64,000 nucleotides of DNA from contig CALVNS010000002.1 of assembly GCA_944349855.1 (NCBI GenBank), forward strand, positions 1-64,000, written 5' to 3'. This document shows positions 8,543-16,592 of the stretch, piece after piece. The translations under genes and the position numbers were made by a program. This stretch comes from an uncultured Eubacteriales bacterium. Lineage in GTDB: Bacteria; Bacillota; Clostridia; Christensenellales; Aristaeellaceae. The notes under the pieces are model-generated. The model searched no databases. It was not told the DNA's origin and saw only the letters and a list, made by a program, of their open reading frames with translations. Position 1 is the first letter of the stretch. Each line of letters starts with the position of its first letter.

Positions 8543-8920
8543 ATGAACATCATCCGACAGATCGGCCTGCTGCTGGCGCTGTGCTTTGCGGCCCAGGGCG
8601 TCGAACTGCTGCTCCCCTTTGCGTTCCCGGCCAGCGTCATCGCCATGTTGATGCTGCTCCTCTGCCTGCTGTGCGGCCTGCTGCGCCACGGGCAGGTTCG
8701 GGAGATGTCCGACTTTCTGCTGAACAACATGGCCTTCTTTTTCGTGCCGGCGGGCGTGAGCGTGATCAACCATCTCGACCTGCTCGCCCATAACGCGCTG
8801 GCGCTGATCGCCGTGTGCGCTGTCTCCACCGTGGCGACGTTTGCCGCCACGGCCTACAGCGTCCGGCTCGTCTGCCGGCTGCAGGCGCGCGCGGCCGCCC
8901 GCCGCGCCGCCGCCCGATAG
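8543..8920 (+). CDS. lrgA: CidA/LrgA family holin-like protein
   Basis: A 125-residue membrane protein with four predicted hydrophobic helices. It shows the LrgA/CidA pattern: ALCFAAQGVELLLPFAFPASVIAMLMLLLCL, then EMSDFLLNNMAFFFVPAGVSVI. Family members are proposed to form holin-like complexes with LrgB/CidB that affect murein hydrolase activity or the export of overflow metabolites such as pyruvate. The ATG at 8543 is preferred because GAGG at 8532-8535 is well spaced; a GTG two codons upstream is an alternative. LrgB follows 12 bases downstream, so the two form an operon. No LytSR-type regulator is adjacent. Confidence 0.88.
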   Translation: MNIIRQIGLLLALCFAAQGVELLLPFAFPASVIAMLMLLLCLLCGLLRHGQVREMSDFLLNNMAFFFVPAGVSVINHLDLLAHNALALIAVCAVSTVATFAATAYSVRLVCRLQARAAARRAAAR

Positions 8921-8932
8921 GAGGCGATTGAT

Positions 8933-9616
8933 GTGAACGAGCTGTTTGAATCCCCCGTCTTTGGCATTGTGCTGAGCGCGCTGGCCTATTGGGCCGGACA
9001 GGCCCTCCACCGGCGCACGCGCCTGACCGCGCTCAACCCGCTACTGGTGGCCATCGCGCTGGTGTGCGCCGTGCTGCTCGTGCTGGGCATTCCCTATGAA
9101 TCCTATGACCAGGGCGGTTCGGTCATCAACCTGCTCCTGCTGCCGGCTACCGCCTGTCTGGCCGTGCCGATCTATCAAAAGCGCGCCCTGCTGCGCGCGC
9201 ACTGGCTGCCCATCCTTGTGGGCTGTCTGTGCGGCAGCGTCGCATCCCTGTGCAGCGTCTTTGTGCTGTGCCGCCTGTTCGGCCTGGACGCGCAGATGAC
9301 CGCCTCGCTGCTGCCCAAGTCGGTCACCACGCCCATCGCGGTGAGCGTCAGCGAGCAGGCGGGCGGCGTCGTGCCGGTGACGGTCGTGGCCGTCATCTTC
9401 ACAGGCATCCTGGGCAGCATCTTTGCGCCCGCGCTGATCCGCCTGTTCCGCGTGCGGGACGACATGGAGGCGGGCCTGTCCATCGGCGCTTGCAGCCACG
9501 CAATGGGCACCTCCAAGGCGCTGGAGCTGGGGCAGACGCAGGGCGCGATGAGCGGCCTGGCCATCGGAATGTGCGGCCTGATGACGGTGATCCTCTCGCT
9601 CCTGCTGCGGCTGTAG
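8933..9616 (+). CDS. lrgB: LrgB/CidB family membrane protein
   Basis: A 227-residue polytopic protein with the LrgB hallmark segments SLLPKSVTTPIAVSVSEQAGG and GACSHAMGTSKALELGQTQGAMSGLAIGMCGL. LrgB acts with LrgA in the membrane; a transporter role for small acids is proposed for several members. Translation starts at GTG 8933: an ATG two bases earlier runs straight into TGA, and AGGAGG at 8919-8924 overlaps the lrgA stop codon, which points to coupled translation. A hairpin with a short T stretch follows the stop. Confidence 0.9.
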   Translation: MNELFESPVFGIVLSALAYWAGQALHRRTRLTALNPLLVAIALVCAVLLVLGIPYESYDQGGSVINLLLLPATACLAVPIYQKRALLRAHWLPILVGCLCGSVASLCSVFVLCRLFGLDAQMTASLLPKSVTTPIAVSVSEQAGGVVPVTVVAVIFTGILGSIFAPALIRLFRVRDDMEAGLSIGACSHAMGTSKALELGQTQGAMSGLAIGMCGLMTVILSLLLRL

Positions 9617-9635
9617 CAGCCCTTTTGTCCCCTCC

Positions 9636-9662
9636 GCCCGGCGCGTCGCGCCGGGCTTTGTT
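9636..9662. terminator. Terminator after the lrgAB-like pair
   Basis: CCCGGCGCG pairs with its complement (9637-9654) in a tight hairpin followed by CTTTGTTT. It also lies directly after the minus-strand polymerase stop. Confidence 0.7.
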
Positions 9663-10880
9663 TCATTCGGGGGTAGGCGCGTCATCCTCGCGCCGCTCCA
9701 TGAGCCGGCCCGTGGAGATCGCCTCCCGGCCGTACTTGCCGCGAATGCGGTCCATCGCCTGCTCCAGGCGCAGCTGCCGCTCACGCGCCTCTGTGCCCTC
9801 CTCCTGAAAGAGGCTCACCTGCTGCTGCGTCTCCCCCGGGCGCATGATCTGCTCGCCCGTGACCGTCAGCGTGCGGATGGCTTCAAAGGCGTGGCGGTTC
9901 TCCGTCAGCAGCGCGAGCGCTGCGCGCGCGATCTCGCGGGCGACACAGGTGGGCGCAGGCAGCCTGCGTTGGCGCGAGACGGTGCGAAAGCGCGGATCTT
10001 TCACCTGCACCTGCACGGCATGGCAGTACACGCCCTGTCTGCGCAGGCGGGTGGCGACGCTGTCGGAGAGCAGCGCCACGGCCCAGCGGATGTCCTCGGG
10101 GTCGGAAAGGTCGCGCGCGAACGTCATGCCGTTGCCCACGCTCTTGACCTCGCGACGCTCATAGTAGGATGCGACGGGGCTGCACTCCAGGCCGTTGGCA
10201 TAGTCGTAGAGCATCTCGCCCGCCTTGCCCATGCGCGCGCCGAGCAGCGCCCGGTCGCAGCGCGCCAGCTCGCCGATGGTGCGCACGCCCAGCCCGGCCA
10301 GCGTGCGCGCCGCCGCGCCGCCCACGTATAGCAGCGCCGTCGCCGGCAGTGGCCAGACGATCCGGCGGAAGTTTTCGCGCGTGATGACCGTGGTCGCGTC
10401 CGGCTTTTTGTAATCGCTGCCCAACTTGGCGAACACCTTGTTAAACGACACGCCCACGGAGATCGTCAGGTCCAGCTCGCGGCGGATCACGGCGCGCAGC
10501 TCGTCGGCGATGTGCCGGCCGTCGCCAAACAGGCGCAGGCTGCCCGTCACGTCCAGCCAGGACTCGTCAATGCCAAACGGCTCGATCAGGTCGGTGTAGC
10601 GCTCATACACCGCGTTCACCCGCCGCGAGTAGTCCGCATACGCGTCGTGCCGCGGCGGCACCAGCACGAGCCCCGGGCACTTGCGCAGCGCCTGTCCCAC
10701 CGTCTCGGCCGTGACGACGCCCGCGCGCTTGGCCAGCTCGTTCTTGGCCAGGATGATGCCGTGGCGCGCCTTGGGGTCGCCGGCCACGGCCATGGGCACC
10801 TCCCGCAGCGCAGGATCGCGGATGCACTCCACGGACGCGTAAAAGCCGTTCAGGTCGCAGTGCAAAATCGTGCGCTCCAC
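9663..10880 (-). CDS. dinB: Y-family DNA polymerase (DinB/Pol IV-like)
   Basis: A 405-residue translesion DNA polymerase of the DinB/UmuC superfamily. The catalytic carboxylates are visible in ILHCDLNGFYASVE (D8) and FGIDESWLDVTGS (D/E near 103-104). The YADYSRRV and SVGVSFNKVFAKLGSDYKKP segments and the helix-hairpin-helix LAGLGVRTIGELA are typical. The C-terminal little-finger domain is present and no clear beta-clamp peptide beyond QQVSLFQ (around residue 357) is seen; that element could be the clamp-binding motif. Start is GTG at 10880 behind GGAGGGG. No LexA-type operator was recognised in the 230-base upstream region. Confidence 0.92.
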   Translation of the reverse strand: MERTILHCDLNGFYASVECIRDPALREVPMAVAGDPKARHGIILAKNELAKRAGVVTAETVGQALRKCPGLVLVPPRHDAYADYSRRVNAVYERYTDLIEPFGIDESWLDVTGSLRLFGDGRHIADELRAVIRRELDLTISVGVSFNKVFAKLGSDYKKPDATTVITRENFRRIVWPLPATALLYVGGAAARTLAGLGVRTIGELARCDRALLGARMGKAGEMLYDYANGLECSPVASYYERREVKSVGNGMTFARDLSDPEDIRWAVALLSDSVATRLRRQGVYCHAVQVQVKDPRFRTVSRQRRLPAPTCVAREIARAALALLTENRHAFEAIRTLTVTGEQIMRPGETQQQVSLFQEEGTEARERQLRLEQAMDRIRGKYGREAISTGRLMERREDDAPTPE

Positions 10881-11033
10881 CGCCGCCCCTCCTCTCCGAT
10901 TTGTCCGGGTGTATTCTTACCGGTTTGATTACGACCTGGACATTCCCTTTTCCTGCCGAAACGCGAATATTTGGTCGTGTTTTATTGTACTGATATTTGG
11001 TCCAATTTTTTCGTTATTTTTTATAAAAATAGA

Positions 11034-11062
11034 TTGACTTCTTAACAGTATTTTGGTATCCT
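11034..11062 (+). promoter_or_regulatory. Promoter of the sugar ABC operon
   Basis: TTGACT (11034-11039) and TATCCT (11057-11062) with a 17-base spacer lie in an AT-rich stretch upstream of the first permease gene. Confidence 0.65.
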
Positions 11063-11109
11063 TTTCTCAAAGCCATCAAAAATCATACGTCAAATTGGAA
11101 GGATGGCCG

Positions 11110-12066
11110 ATGTCTTGGCCTCCATGCCCCGATCTGCCAAAAAGAAAGAAGGTAGCCGACGCCATGACCGTCCACAAAGCCGTCCGGGTTCGTCCGACCC
11201 GCATCCGCAAGACGTTCTGGGAGACTGTCGAGCCCTACGTCTTCCTTGCGCCCGCGCTGATCATCTTCGGGCTGTTCCTGTATTATCCGTTTGCGCGCAC
11301 GATCTACCTGAGCCTGTTTCTGACGGACAAGTACGGCATGGCCAAGGTCTTCTGGGGGCTGGGCAACTACGCGAGCATCTTCAAGGATCCGTCCTTCTGG
11401 CGCTCGCTGACGGTGACGATCCAGTTCGTGGTGATGGTTGCCGTGGGCGGGCTGGTGGTAGGCCTTTGCACGAGCCTGCTGACGGCCAACAAGTACCGCG
11501 GGGCAACGTTCTGCTCCGCGTCCTACGCCATGCCCGTAGCCATCGCATCGGCCGCGGCGTCGATGGCCTTTCGCATGATCCTCCATCCGACCAACGGCCT
11601 GCTCAACATCCTGTTGGGCACGCAGATCGGCTGGACGGGCGATCCGCGCTTTGCGCTGCCGGTGATCGCATTTCTGACGGTGTGGCTGACCAGCGGCATC
11701 AACTTCATCTTCATCAGCGCGGGGCTGCGGGGCATCCCGCCTGAGCTATACGAGAGCGCTTCCATCGACGGGGCAGGCTATTGGCGCAAGTTCTTCCACG
11801 TCACGCTGCCGGGCCTTTCGCCGACGCTGTTTTTCCAGATCATCATCAACATCATCCAGGCGTTCCAGTCCTTCAGCCAGGTGAAAATCCTGACCGAAGG
11901 CGGCCCGGGCGACTCGACGAACCTGATCGTCTACGCGATCTACCGCGACGCGTTCTTCAACTACCGCTTCGGCACGGCGGCCGCGCGTTCGGTGATCCTG
12001 TTCGTCATCATCCTGACGATCACGCTGATCCAGTTCAGCATGGAGAAGAGGAGCGTGAATTACTGA
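11110..12066 (+). CDS. Sugar ABC transporter permease (MalF-type, CUT1)
   Basis: A 318-residue binding-protein-dependent permease with six transmembrane helices and the EAA loop YESASIDGAGYWRKFFHVTLPGL, which contacts the ATPase. With the next gene it forms the membrane channel of a CUT1 importer for sugars or oligosaccharides. Start is uncertain: ATG 11110 has GGAAGGA six bases upstream and is taken here, while ATG 11164 has a weaker site and would remove a short hydrophilic N-terminus. The stop TGA overlaps the ATG of the second permease by one base, so translation is coupled. No ATPase gene is nearby; a shared MsmX-like ATPase elsewhere is likely. Confidence 0.9.
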   Translation: MSWPPCPDLPKRKKVADAMTVHKAVRVRPTRIRKTFWETVEPYVFLAPALIIFGLFLYYPFARTIYLSLFLTDKYGMAKVFWGLGNYASIFKDPSFWRSLTVTIQFVVMVAVGGLVVGLCTSLLTANKYRGATFCSASYAMPVAIASAAASMAFRMILHPTNGLLNILLGTQIGWTGDPRFALPVIAFLTVWLTSGINFIFISAGLRGIPPELYESASIDGAGYWRKFFHVTLPGLSPTLFFQIIINIIQAFQSFSQVKILTEGGPGDSTNLIVYAIYRDAFFNYRFGTAAARSVILFVIILTITLIQFSMEKRSVNY

Positions 12067-12902
12067 TGCTGGCCCTGAATCGCACCCAAAAGCGCATCCT
12101 CGTCGGCGCGGGGCGCTGGCTGCTCAATCTGCCGCTGCTCATCATCATCCTGTTGCCGCTGTTTTACACGCTCTCCATCAGCCTGATGCCCGCGGGCGAC
12201 ATCTACTCCAACCGTCTGATTCCCTCGCAGATCAACCTGCAGAATTTCTACGACGCGCTGTTCAAAAACCCGATTCCGCGCTTCGTGCTCAACTCGTTCA
12301 TCGTCTCCACGTCGGTCATGCTCGGACAGATGGTCACCTGCTCCATGGCGGCCTTTGCGTTCTCGTTCCTGCGCTTTCGCGGGCGCAACGTGCTGTTTCT
12401 GATGGTACTGGCCACGATGATGGTGCCCGGCGAGGCGACGATCATCGCCAACTTCCTGACCATCAGCCGCTGGGGCTGGAACGACTCGTACCGCGCGCTG
12501 ATCGTGCCCTACCTGACGAGCGCGATGGGCATCTTCCTGCTGCGGCAGAACTACCTGACCTTTGCCAAGGAGCTGCACGAGGCTGCAAAGCTGGACGGCT
12601 GCTCAAACTTCCGGTTTATGCGCTCCATCGTCGTGCCGCTGAGCCGGCCCGCGCTGGGCGCGCTGGGCGCGTATACGTTCCTGAACACCTGGAACATGTA
12701 CATGTGGCCGCTGCTGGTGACCAACTCCGCGCAGTACCGCACTGTGCAGATCGGCGTGAGCATGCTCTACGACATCGACGCGCAGGCGCTGGGCCTGATG
12801 ATGGCGGGCGTCGTCATCGTGACGGTTCCGTCGCTGTCGATCTTCGTGTTCATGCAAAAGCAGCTGATCAACGGCCTGATGGCCGGCGCCGTCAAGGGAT
12901 GA
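12066..12902 (+). CDS. Sugar ABC transporter permease (MalG-type, CUT1)
   Basis: A 278-residue second permease subunit with an N-terminal transmembrane helix (LPLLIIILLPLFYTLSISLMP), the MalG-like block LFLMVLATMMVPGEATIIANF and the EAA loop HEAAKLDGCSNFRFMRSIVVPLSRPALG. It pairs with the preceding permease. The start ATG overlaps the previous stop as TGATG. About 100 bases separate it from the solute-binding protein gene, an arrangement in which the binding protein comes last rather than first. Sugar specificity cannot be assigned; neighbouring glycosidase genes suggest plant- or host-derived glycosides. Confidence 0.9.
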   Translation: MLALNRTQKRILVGAGRWLLNLPLLIIILLPLFYTLSISLMPAGDIYSNRLIPSQINLQNFYDALFKNPIPRFVLNSFIVSTSVMLGQMVTCSMAAFAFSFLRFRGRNVLFLMVLATMMVPGEATIIANFLTISRWGWNDSYRALIVPYLTSAMGIFLLRQNYLTFAKELHEAAKLDGCSNFRFMRSIVVPLSRPALGALGAYTFLNTWNMYMWPLLVTNSAQYRTVQIGVSMLYDIDAQALGLMMAGVVIVTVPSLSIFVFMQKQLINGLMAGAVKG

Positions 12903-12999
12903 TCGGTGATGCTCCGTGGCGGGCAGGCCGCAAGGCCCGGCACGTGCGGAAGCATTCACGATAGAACGACTATCTTATCAACGAAAGGAGACTCTCGCC

Positions 13000-14325
13000 A
13001 TGAAAAAGTTGCTCTCGGTCGTCCTGTGCGCATGCATGCTGCTCACGCTCTTCCTGCCCGCCGCGCTCGCCGAAGAGCCGGTGAAGATCATCTTCTGGCA
13101 CTCCATGGGCGGCGTCAACGGAGAGGCCATCAATCAGATGGTGTCGGAGTTCAACGAAGCCTATGCGGGCCAGATCGAGGTCGAAGTTCAGTTCCAGGGC
13201 GATTATGACGAGGCGATCAACAAGCTCAAGAGCGCCAGCATGGGCAACATGGGCGCGGACGTCGTGCAGATCTACGACATCGGCACGCGCTTCATGATCG
13301 ATAGCGGCTGGATCATTCCGATGCAGGAGCTGATCGACGCGGACAACTACGACATCTCCCAGATCGAGCCCAACATCGCGGCGTACTACTCAGTGGACGG
13401 CCAGCTCTACTCCATGCCGTTCAACTCCTCCACGCCGATCATGTACATCAACCGCGACGCCTTCATCGAGGCGGGGCTGGATCCGGACAATCCGCCCAAG
13501 AACTTTGACGAGATCATCGCGGCCTGCGAAAAGCTCGTCAAGAAGGATGAAAACGGCAACGTTACCCAGTATGGCTTCGGCATGGGCAACTACGGCTGGT
13601 TCTTCGAGCAGTGGGTCGGCAAGATGGGCCTGGACTACGTCGATCAGGGCAACGGACGCGACGCGCCCGCCACGAAGGTCGTCTTTGATGAGAACGGCTC
13701 CGCGCTGCAGATCCTCTCCATGTGGGACAAGCTGATCGATGAGGGCTACATCACCTACCTGAACCGCGGCAACGATGACGCCAAGTCCGCTTTCATCACG
13801 GGCAACATCGCCATGGTGCTCGAGTCGACCGCGGCGCTCAAGTCGCTGCTGGTCAACGTAGACGACCGCTTTGAGATCGGCACCGCCTACTTCCCGTCCA
13901 TCAACGCGGACGACGCGGGCGGCGTGTCCATCGGCGGCGGCTCGCTGTGGGCGATCGAGAATGGCGACGGGGCCAAGCGCGCCGCGAGCTGGGAGTTCAT
14001 CAAGTTCATGATCTCGCCCGAGCAGCAGGCCTATTGGAACGCGCAGACCGGCTACTTCCCCATCACGGTCGCGACGCATGAGCTGGATGCCTTCAAGCAG
14101 AACATCGAGGAATTCCCGCAGTTCATGACGGCCATCGACCAGCTGCACGACACTGACGCGGCGTTCACCGGCTCGCTGCTGAGCGTATTCCCGGAGGCGC
14201 GCGCCAAGGTCGAGGAGATCACCGAGCGCGTGATCATGGGCGAGCTTGAGCCTGAGGCGGCCGTCGAACAGCTCGCCGCGCAGATCAACGAGGCCATTAC
14301 GATCTACAACCTGACGAACATGTAA
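13000..14325 (+). CDS. Extracellular sugar-binding protein of the ABC importer
   Basis: A 441-residue family 1 solute-binding protein. It begins with a signal peptide (MKKLLSVVLCACMLLTLFLPAALA) whose likely cleavage site is an Ala-x-Ala type; no clear lipobox follows, unlike most Gram-positive binding proteins, so membrane retention may depend on another mechanism or on the early Cys. The mature part shows the maltose-binding-like pattern IIFWHSMGG, IYDIGTRFMIDSGWIIPM, MPFNSSTPIMYINRDAF and AASWEFIKFMISPEQQAYW. GAAAGGAG lies nine bases before the ATG. It should capture the sugar for the two upstream permeases. Confidence 0.9.
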   Translation: MKKLLSVVLCACMLLTLFLPAALAEEPVKIIFWHSMGGVNGEAINQMVSEFNEAYAGQIEVEVQFQGDYDEAINKLKSASMGNMGADVVQIYDIGTRFMIDSGWIIPMQELIDADNYDISQIEPNIAAYYSVDGQLYSMPFNSSTPIMYINRDAFIEAGLDPDNPPKNFDEIIAACEKLVKKDENGNVTQYGFGMGNYGWFFEQWVGKMGLDYVDQGNGRDAPATKVVFDENGSALQILSMWDKLIDEGYITYLNRGNDDAKSAFITGNIAMVLESTAALKSLLVNVDDRFEIGTAYFPSINADDAGGVSIGGGSLWAIENGDGAKRAASWEFIKFMISPEQQAYWNAQTGYFPITVATHELDAFKQNIEEFPQFMTAIDQLHDTDAAFTGSLLSVFPEARAKVEEITERVIMGELEPEAAVEQLAAQINEAITIYNLTNM

Positions 14326-14338
14326 CCTCCTTCTCCAA

Positions 14339-14368
14339 GGGCGCGCCTCACGGCGCGCCTGTTTTTTT
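14339..14368 (+). terminator. Terminator of the sugar ABC operon
   Basis: GCGCGCC and GGCGCGC arms around a TCAC loop are followed by a run of seven T residues. Confidence 0.85.
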
Positions 14369-14474
14369 GCGCGCAAAAATCGCCGATCGCGGTTCGCACA
14401 GGCAGGGTTTCCTGCCCGGGCCGCGAATTCTTAAGGGCATTTGACGGCATCTTGCCCACATCGGAGGTCTGCCC

Positions 14475-15674
14475 ATGCGCTTCACGTTTCGGCATACCCG
14501 TTACTGCTGCTACGCCTCCAGCGTCTCGCACGCAGCTGTCAACAACCTGGCGCCGCTGTTGTTTCTGACGTTCCAACGGCAGTTCGGCATCACGCTATCA
14601 CAGCTGGCGCTGCTCGTCTCGCTCAACTTCGCCATCCAGATGCTCGTGGATCTGTTGTGCGCGCGCTATGCAGTGCGCGTGGGCTACCGCACATGCGTCG
14701 TAGGCGCCAATGCGCTGTGCGGCCTGGGGCTGATCGGCCTGGGCGTGCTGCCCTATGCGCTGCCCAGCGCCTACGCGGGCGTGGTGTGCGCCATGGTGCT
14801 CTACGCGCTGGGCGGCGGGCTGCTGGAGGCGCTCACCAGCCCCATCGTCGAGGCCATGCCCGGCGAGGAAAAGGCCGCCGCAATGAGCATGCTGCACTCC
14901 TTCTACTGCTGGGGACACGTGGCCGTGGTGCTGCTGTCCACGCTGTACTTTGTGACCGTCGGCATCGAGCGCTGGCGCTTTCTGCCAATGCTGTGGGCTG
15001 TGCTGCCGCTGGCCAACGCATATGTCTTCAGCCGCGTGCCGATCAACACGTTTGGCTCGGAGAGTGCCACGCTGCCCATGCGCCGTCTGCTGCGCCTGCC
15101 GGTCTTCTGGCTGTTCTTCGCGCTGATGCTCTGCGCGGGCGCGGCGGAGCAGGGCATGAGCCAATGGGCCTCGCTCTTCGCCGAGCAGGGCCTGCGCGTC
15201 TCCAAGACGATGGGCGACCTGCTCGGGCCCTGCGCCTTTGCGGTGCTGATGGGCCTCGCGCGCCTGCTCTACGGGCGCTCCGGCGCGCGGCTGAACCTGC
15301 GCGCGTGCATCCTGGCCTCCAGCGTGCTGTGCGTGGGCTGCTACCTGCTTACGGCCTTCTCGCCCGGCGCGCTGCTGCCGCTGTTGGGCTGCGCGGTTTG
15401 CGGCTTCTCGGTCGGCATCCTCTGGCCGGGCACGCTCAGCCTCTCCGCGGCGGGCTGTCCGCAGGGCGGCACGGCGCTGTTTGCGCTGCTCGCGCTGGCC
15501 GGCGACATCGGATGCTCAATCGGCCCAGGACTGGTCGGCTGGGTGTCCGACTGGTGGCTCGTCGCCGGCGGCGTCTCAAGCGTGGACGCGATCAAGCTGG
15601 GCCTGCTCGCGGCCGTCGTATTCCCGCTGCTGCTCGCCTTCGGCGCGCTGCTGCTGCGCCGTCATACCCATTGA
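14475..15674 (+). CDS. MFS transporter (FucP/fucose-permease-like)
   Basis: A 399-residue protein with about twelve hydrophobic helices and a major-facilitator layout. The N-terminus (VNNLAPLLFLTFQRQFGITLSQLALLVSLNFAIQ) and the FSVGILWPGTLSLSAAGCPQGGTALFALLALAGDIGCSIGPGLVGWVSD block resemble sugar-permease-like MFS proteins found widely in Clostridia. It probably exchanges a sugar or a small metabolite with protons. The start is supported by GGAGG twelve bases upstream. The gene lies 19 bases before an SDR gene and is probably co-transcribed with it. The substrate is unknown. Confidence 0.85.
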   Translation: MRFTFRHTRYCCYASSVSHAAVNNLAPLLFLTFQRQFGITLSQLALLVSLNFAIQMLVDLLCARYAVRVGYRTCVVGANALCGLGLIGLGVLPYALPSAYAGVVCAMVLYALGGGLLEALTSPIVEAMPGEEKAAAMSMLHSFYCWGHVAVVLLSTLYFVTVGIERWRFLPMLWAVLPLANAYVFSRVPINTFGSESATLPMRRLLRLPVFWLFFALMLCAGAAEQGMSQWASLFAEQGLRVSKTMGDLLGPCAFAVLMGLARLLYGRSGARLNLRACILASSVLCVGCYLLTAFSPGALLPLLGCAVCGFSVGILWPGTLSLSAAGCPQGGTALFALLALAGDIGCSIGPGLVGWVSDWWLVAGGVSSVDAIKLGLLAAVVFPLLLAFGALLLRRHTH

Positions 15675-15693
15675 TCGAACGGAGGGAATCACC

Positions 15694-16545
15694 ATGCAAA
15701 CCCTGCTCATCACCGGCGCGGGCGGCTTTGTCGCCTCGCGCATGGCGCGCGATCTGGACGGGCGCTACCGCATCGTCCCCGCCGCGCACCGGGACCTGGA
15801 CCTGACCGACGCGGACGCCTGCCGCCGCTTCATCCTCGCGGCCCGACCCGACGCCGTGCTACACTTCGGTGCGATCTCGCGCATCGACGTGTGCGAGAAG
15901 GACCCGGAGCTGGCCCATCGCGTCAACGTGCTGGGAACGCAGAACGTCGCCCGCGCGTGCACCGAGGCAGGCGCGGCGATGGTGCTGGCCAGCAGCGACC
16001 AGGTCTACACTGGGCTTTCCGGCATGGACCCCCATCGTGAAGACGAGGCGCTTTCGCCCACGAACGTCTATGCGCGCACGAAGCTTGAGGCGGAGCGCAT
16101 CGCCGCCTCGCTATGCGAGCGGTTTTACGCGCTGCGCCTGACGTGGATGTTCGACCTGCCCGTCCGCTTCTGCGCGTCGAGCCTGGGCGTGGTGGGCATG
16201 TGCGCGGGCGCGCTGGTCACAGGCCGGCCCGTGCGCGCGGCGGCCAACGACCATCGCGGCATGACGTACGTACGCGAGGTGATTGAAAACATCCCTGCGC
16301 TGCTGGCGGCCCCCTGCGGCGTGTACAACTTTGGCAGCGAAAACTTTCTGAGCACCTACGAGGTGTGCCTGCGCGTGTTTGAGCGCATGGGCGCCACGCA
16401 CCGGGCGGCGGAGCTGCTCGAACCGTTTCAGCAGGAGATGCCGCGCAACCTGATGATCGACGCGGCCAAGCAGCGCGCGGCCGGCATTCTGTTTTCGAAT
16501 ACGTCGGACGCGCTGGAGCGCATGTTCACGGAATACCGCCTGTGA
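15694..16545 (+). CDS. NAD-dependent epimerase/dehydratase, RmlD-like SDR
   Basis: A 283-residue extended short-chain dehydrogenase. The Rossmann motif is LLITGAGGFVASRMA (residues 4-18) and the catalytic pair is in YARTKLEAER. Sequence features such as LDLTDADACRRF, HFGAISRIDVCEKDPELAHRVNVLGTQNVARAC and DQVYTG match dTDP-4-dehydrorhamnose reductase-like proteins that act on nucleotide sugars, although many such small members have other or unknown substrates. GGAGGG lies correctly for the ATG at 15694. It follows the MFS gene and ends at a very strong hairpin. A role in sugar modification is plausible but the reaction is not assignable. Confidence 0.85.
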   Translation: MQTLLITGAGGFVASRMARDLDGRYRIVPAAHRDLDLTDADACRRFILAARPDAVLHFGAISRIDVCEKDPELAHRVNVLGTQNVARACTEAGAAMVLASSDQVYTGLSGMDPHREDEALSPTNVYARTKLEAERIAASLCERFYALRLTWMFDLPVRFCASSLGVVGMCAGALVTGRPVRAAANDHRGMTYVREVIENIPALLAAPCGVYNFGSENFLSTYEVCLRVFERMGATHRAAELLEPFQQEMPRNLMIDAAKQRAAGILFSNTSDALERMFTEYRL

Positions 16546-16550
16546 GCGGC

Positions 16551-16589
16551 AGACGAAAGGGCCTTCCCGATGGGAAGGCCCTTTCGTCT
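16551..16589. terminator. Bidirectional terminator
   Basis: A perfect 18-base inverted repeat (AGACGAAAGGGCCTTCCC and its complement) around a GAT loop lies between convergent genes, with CTTT/AAAG ends on both strands. Confidence 0.88.
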
Positions 16590-16592
16590 ATC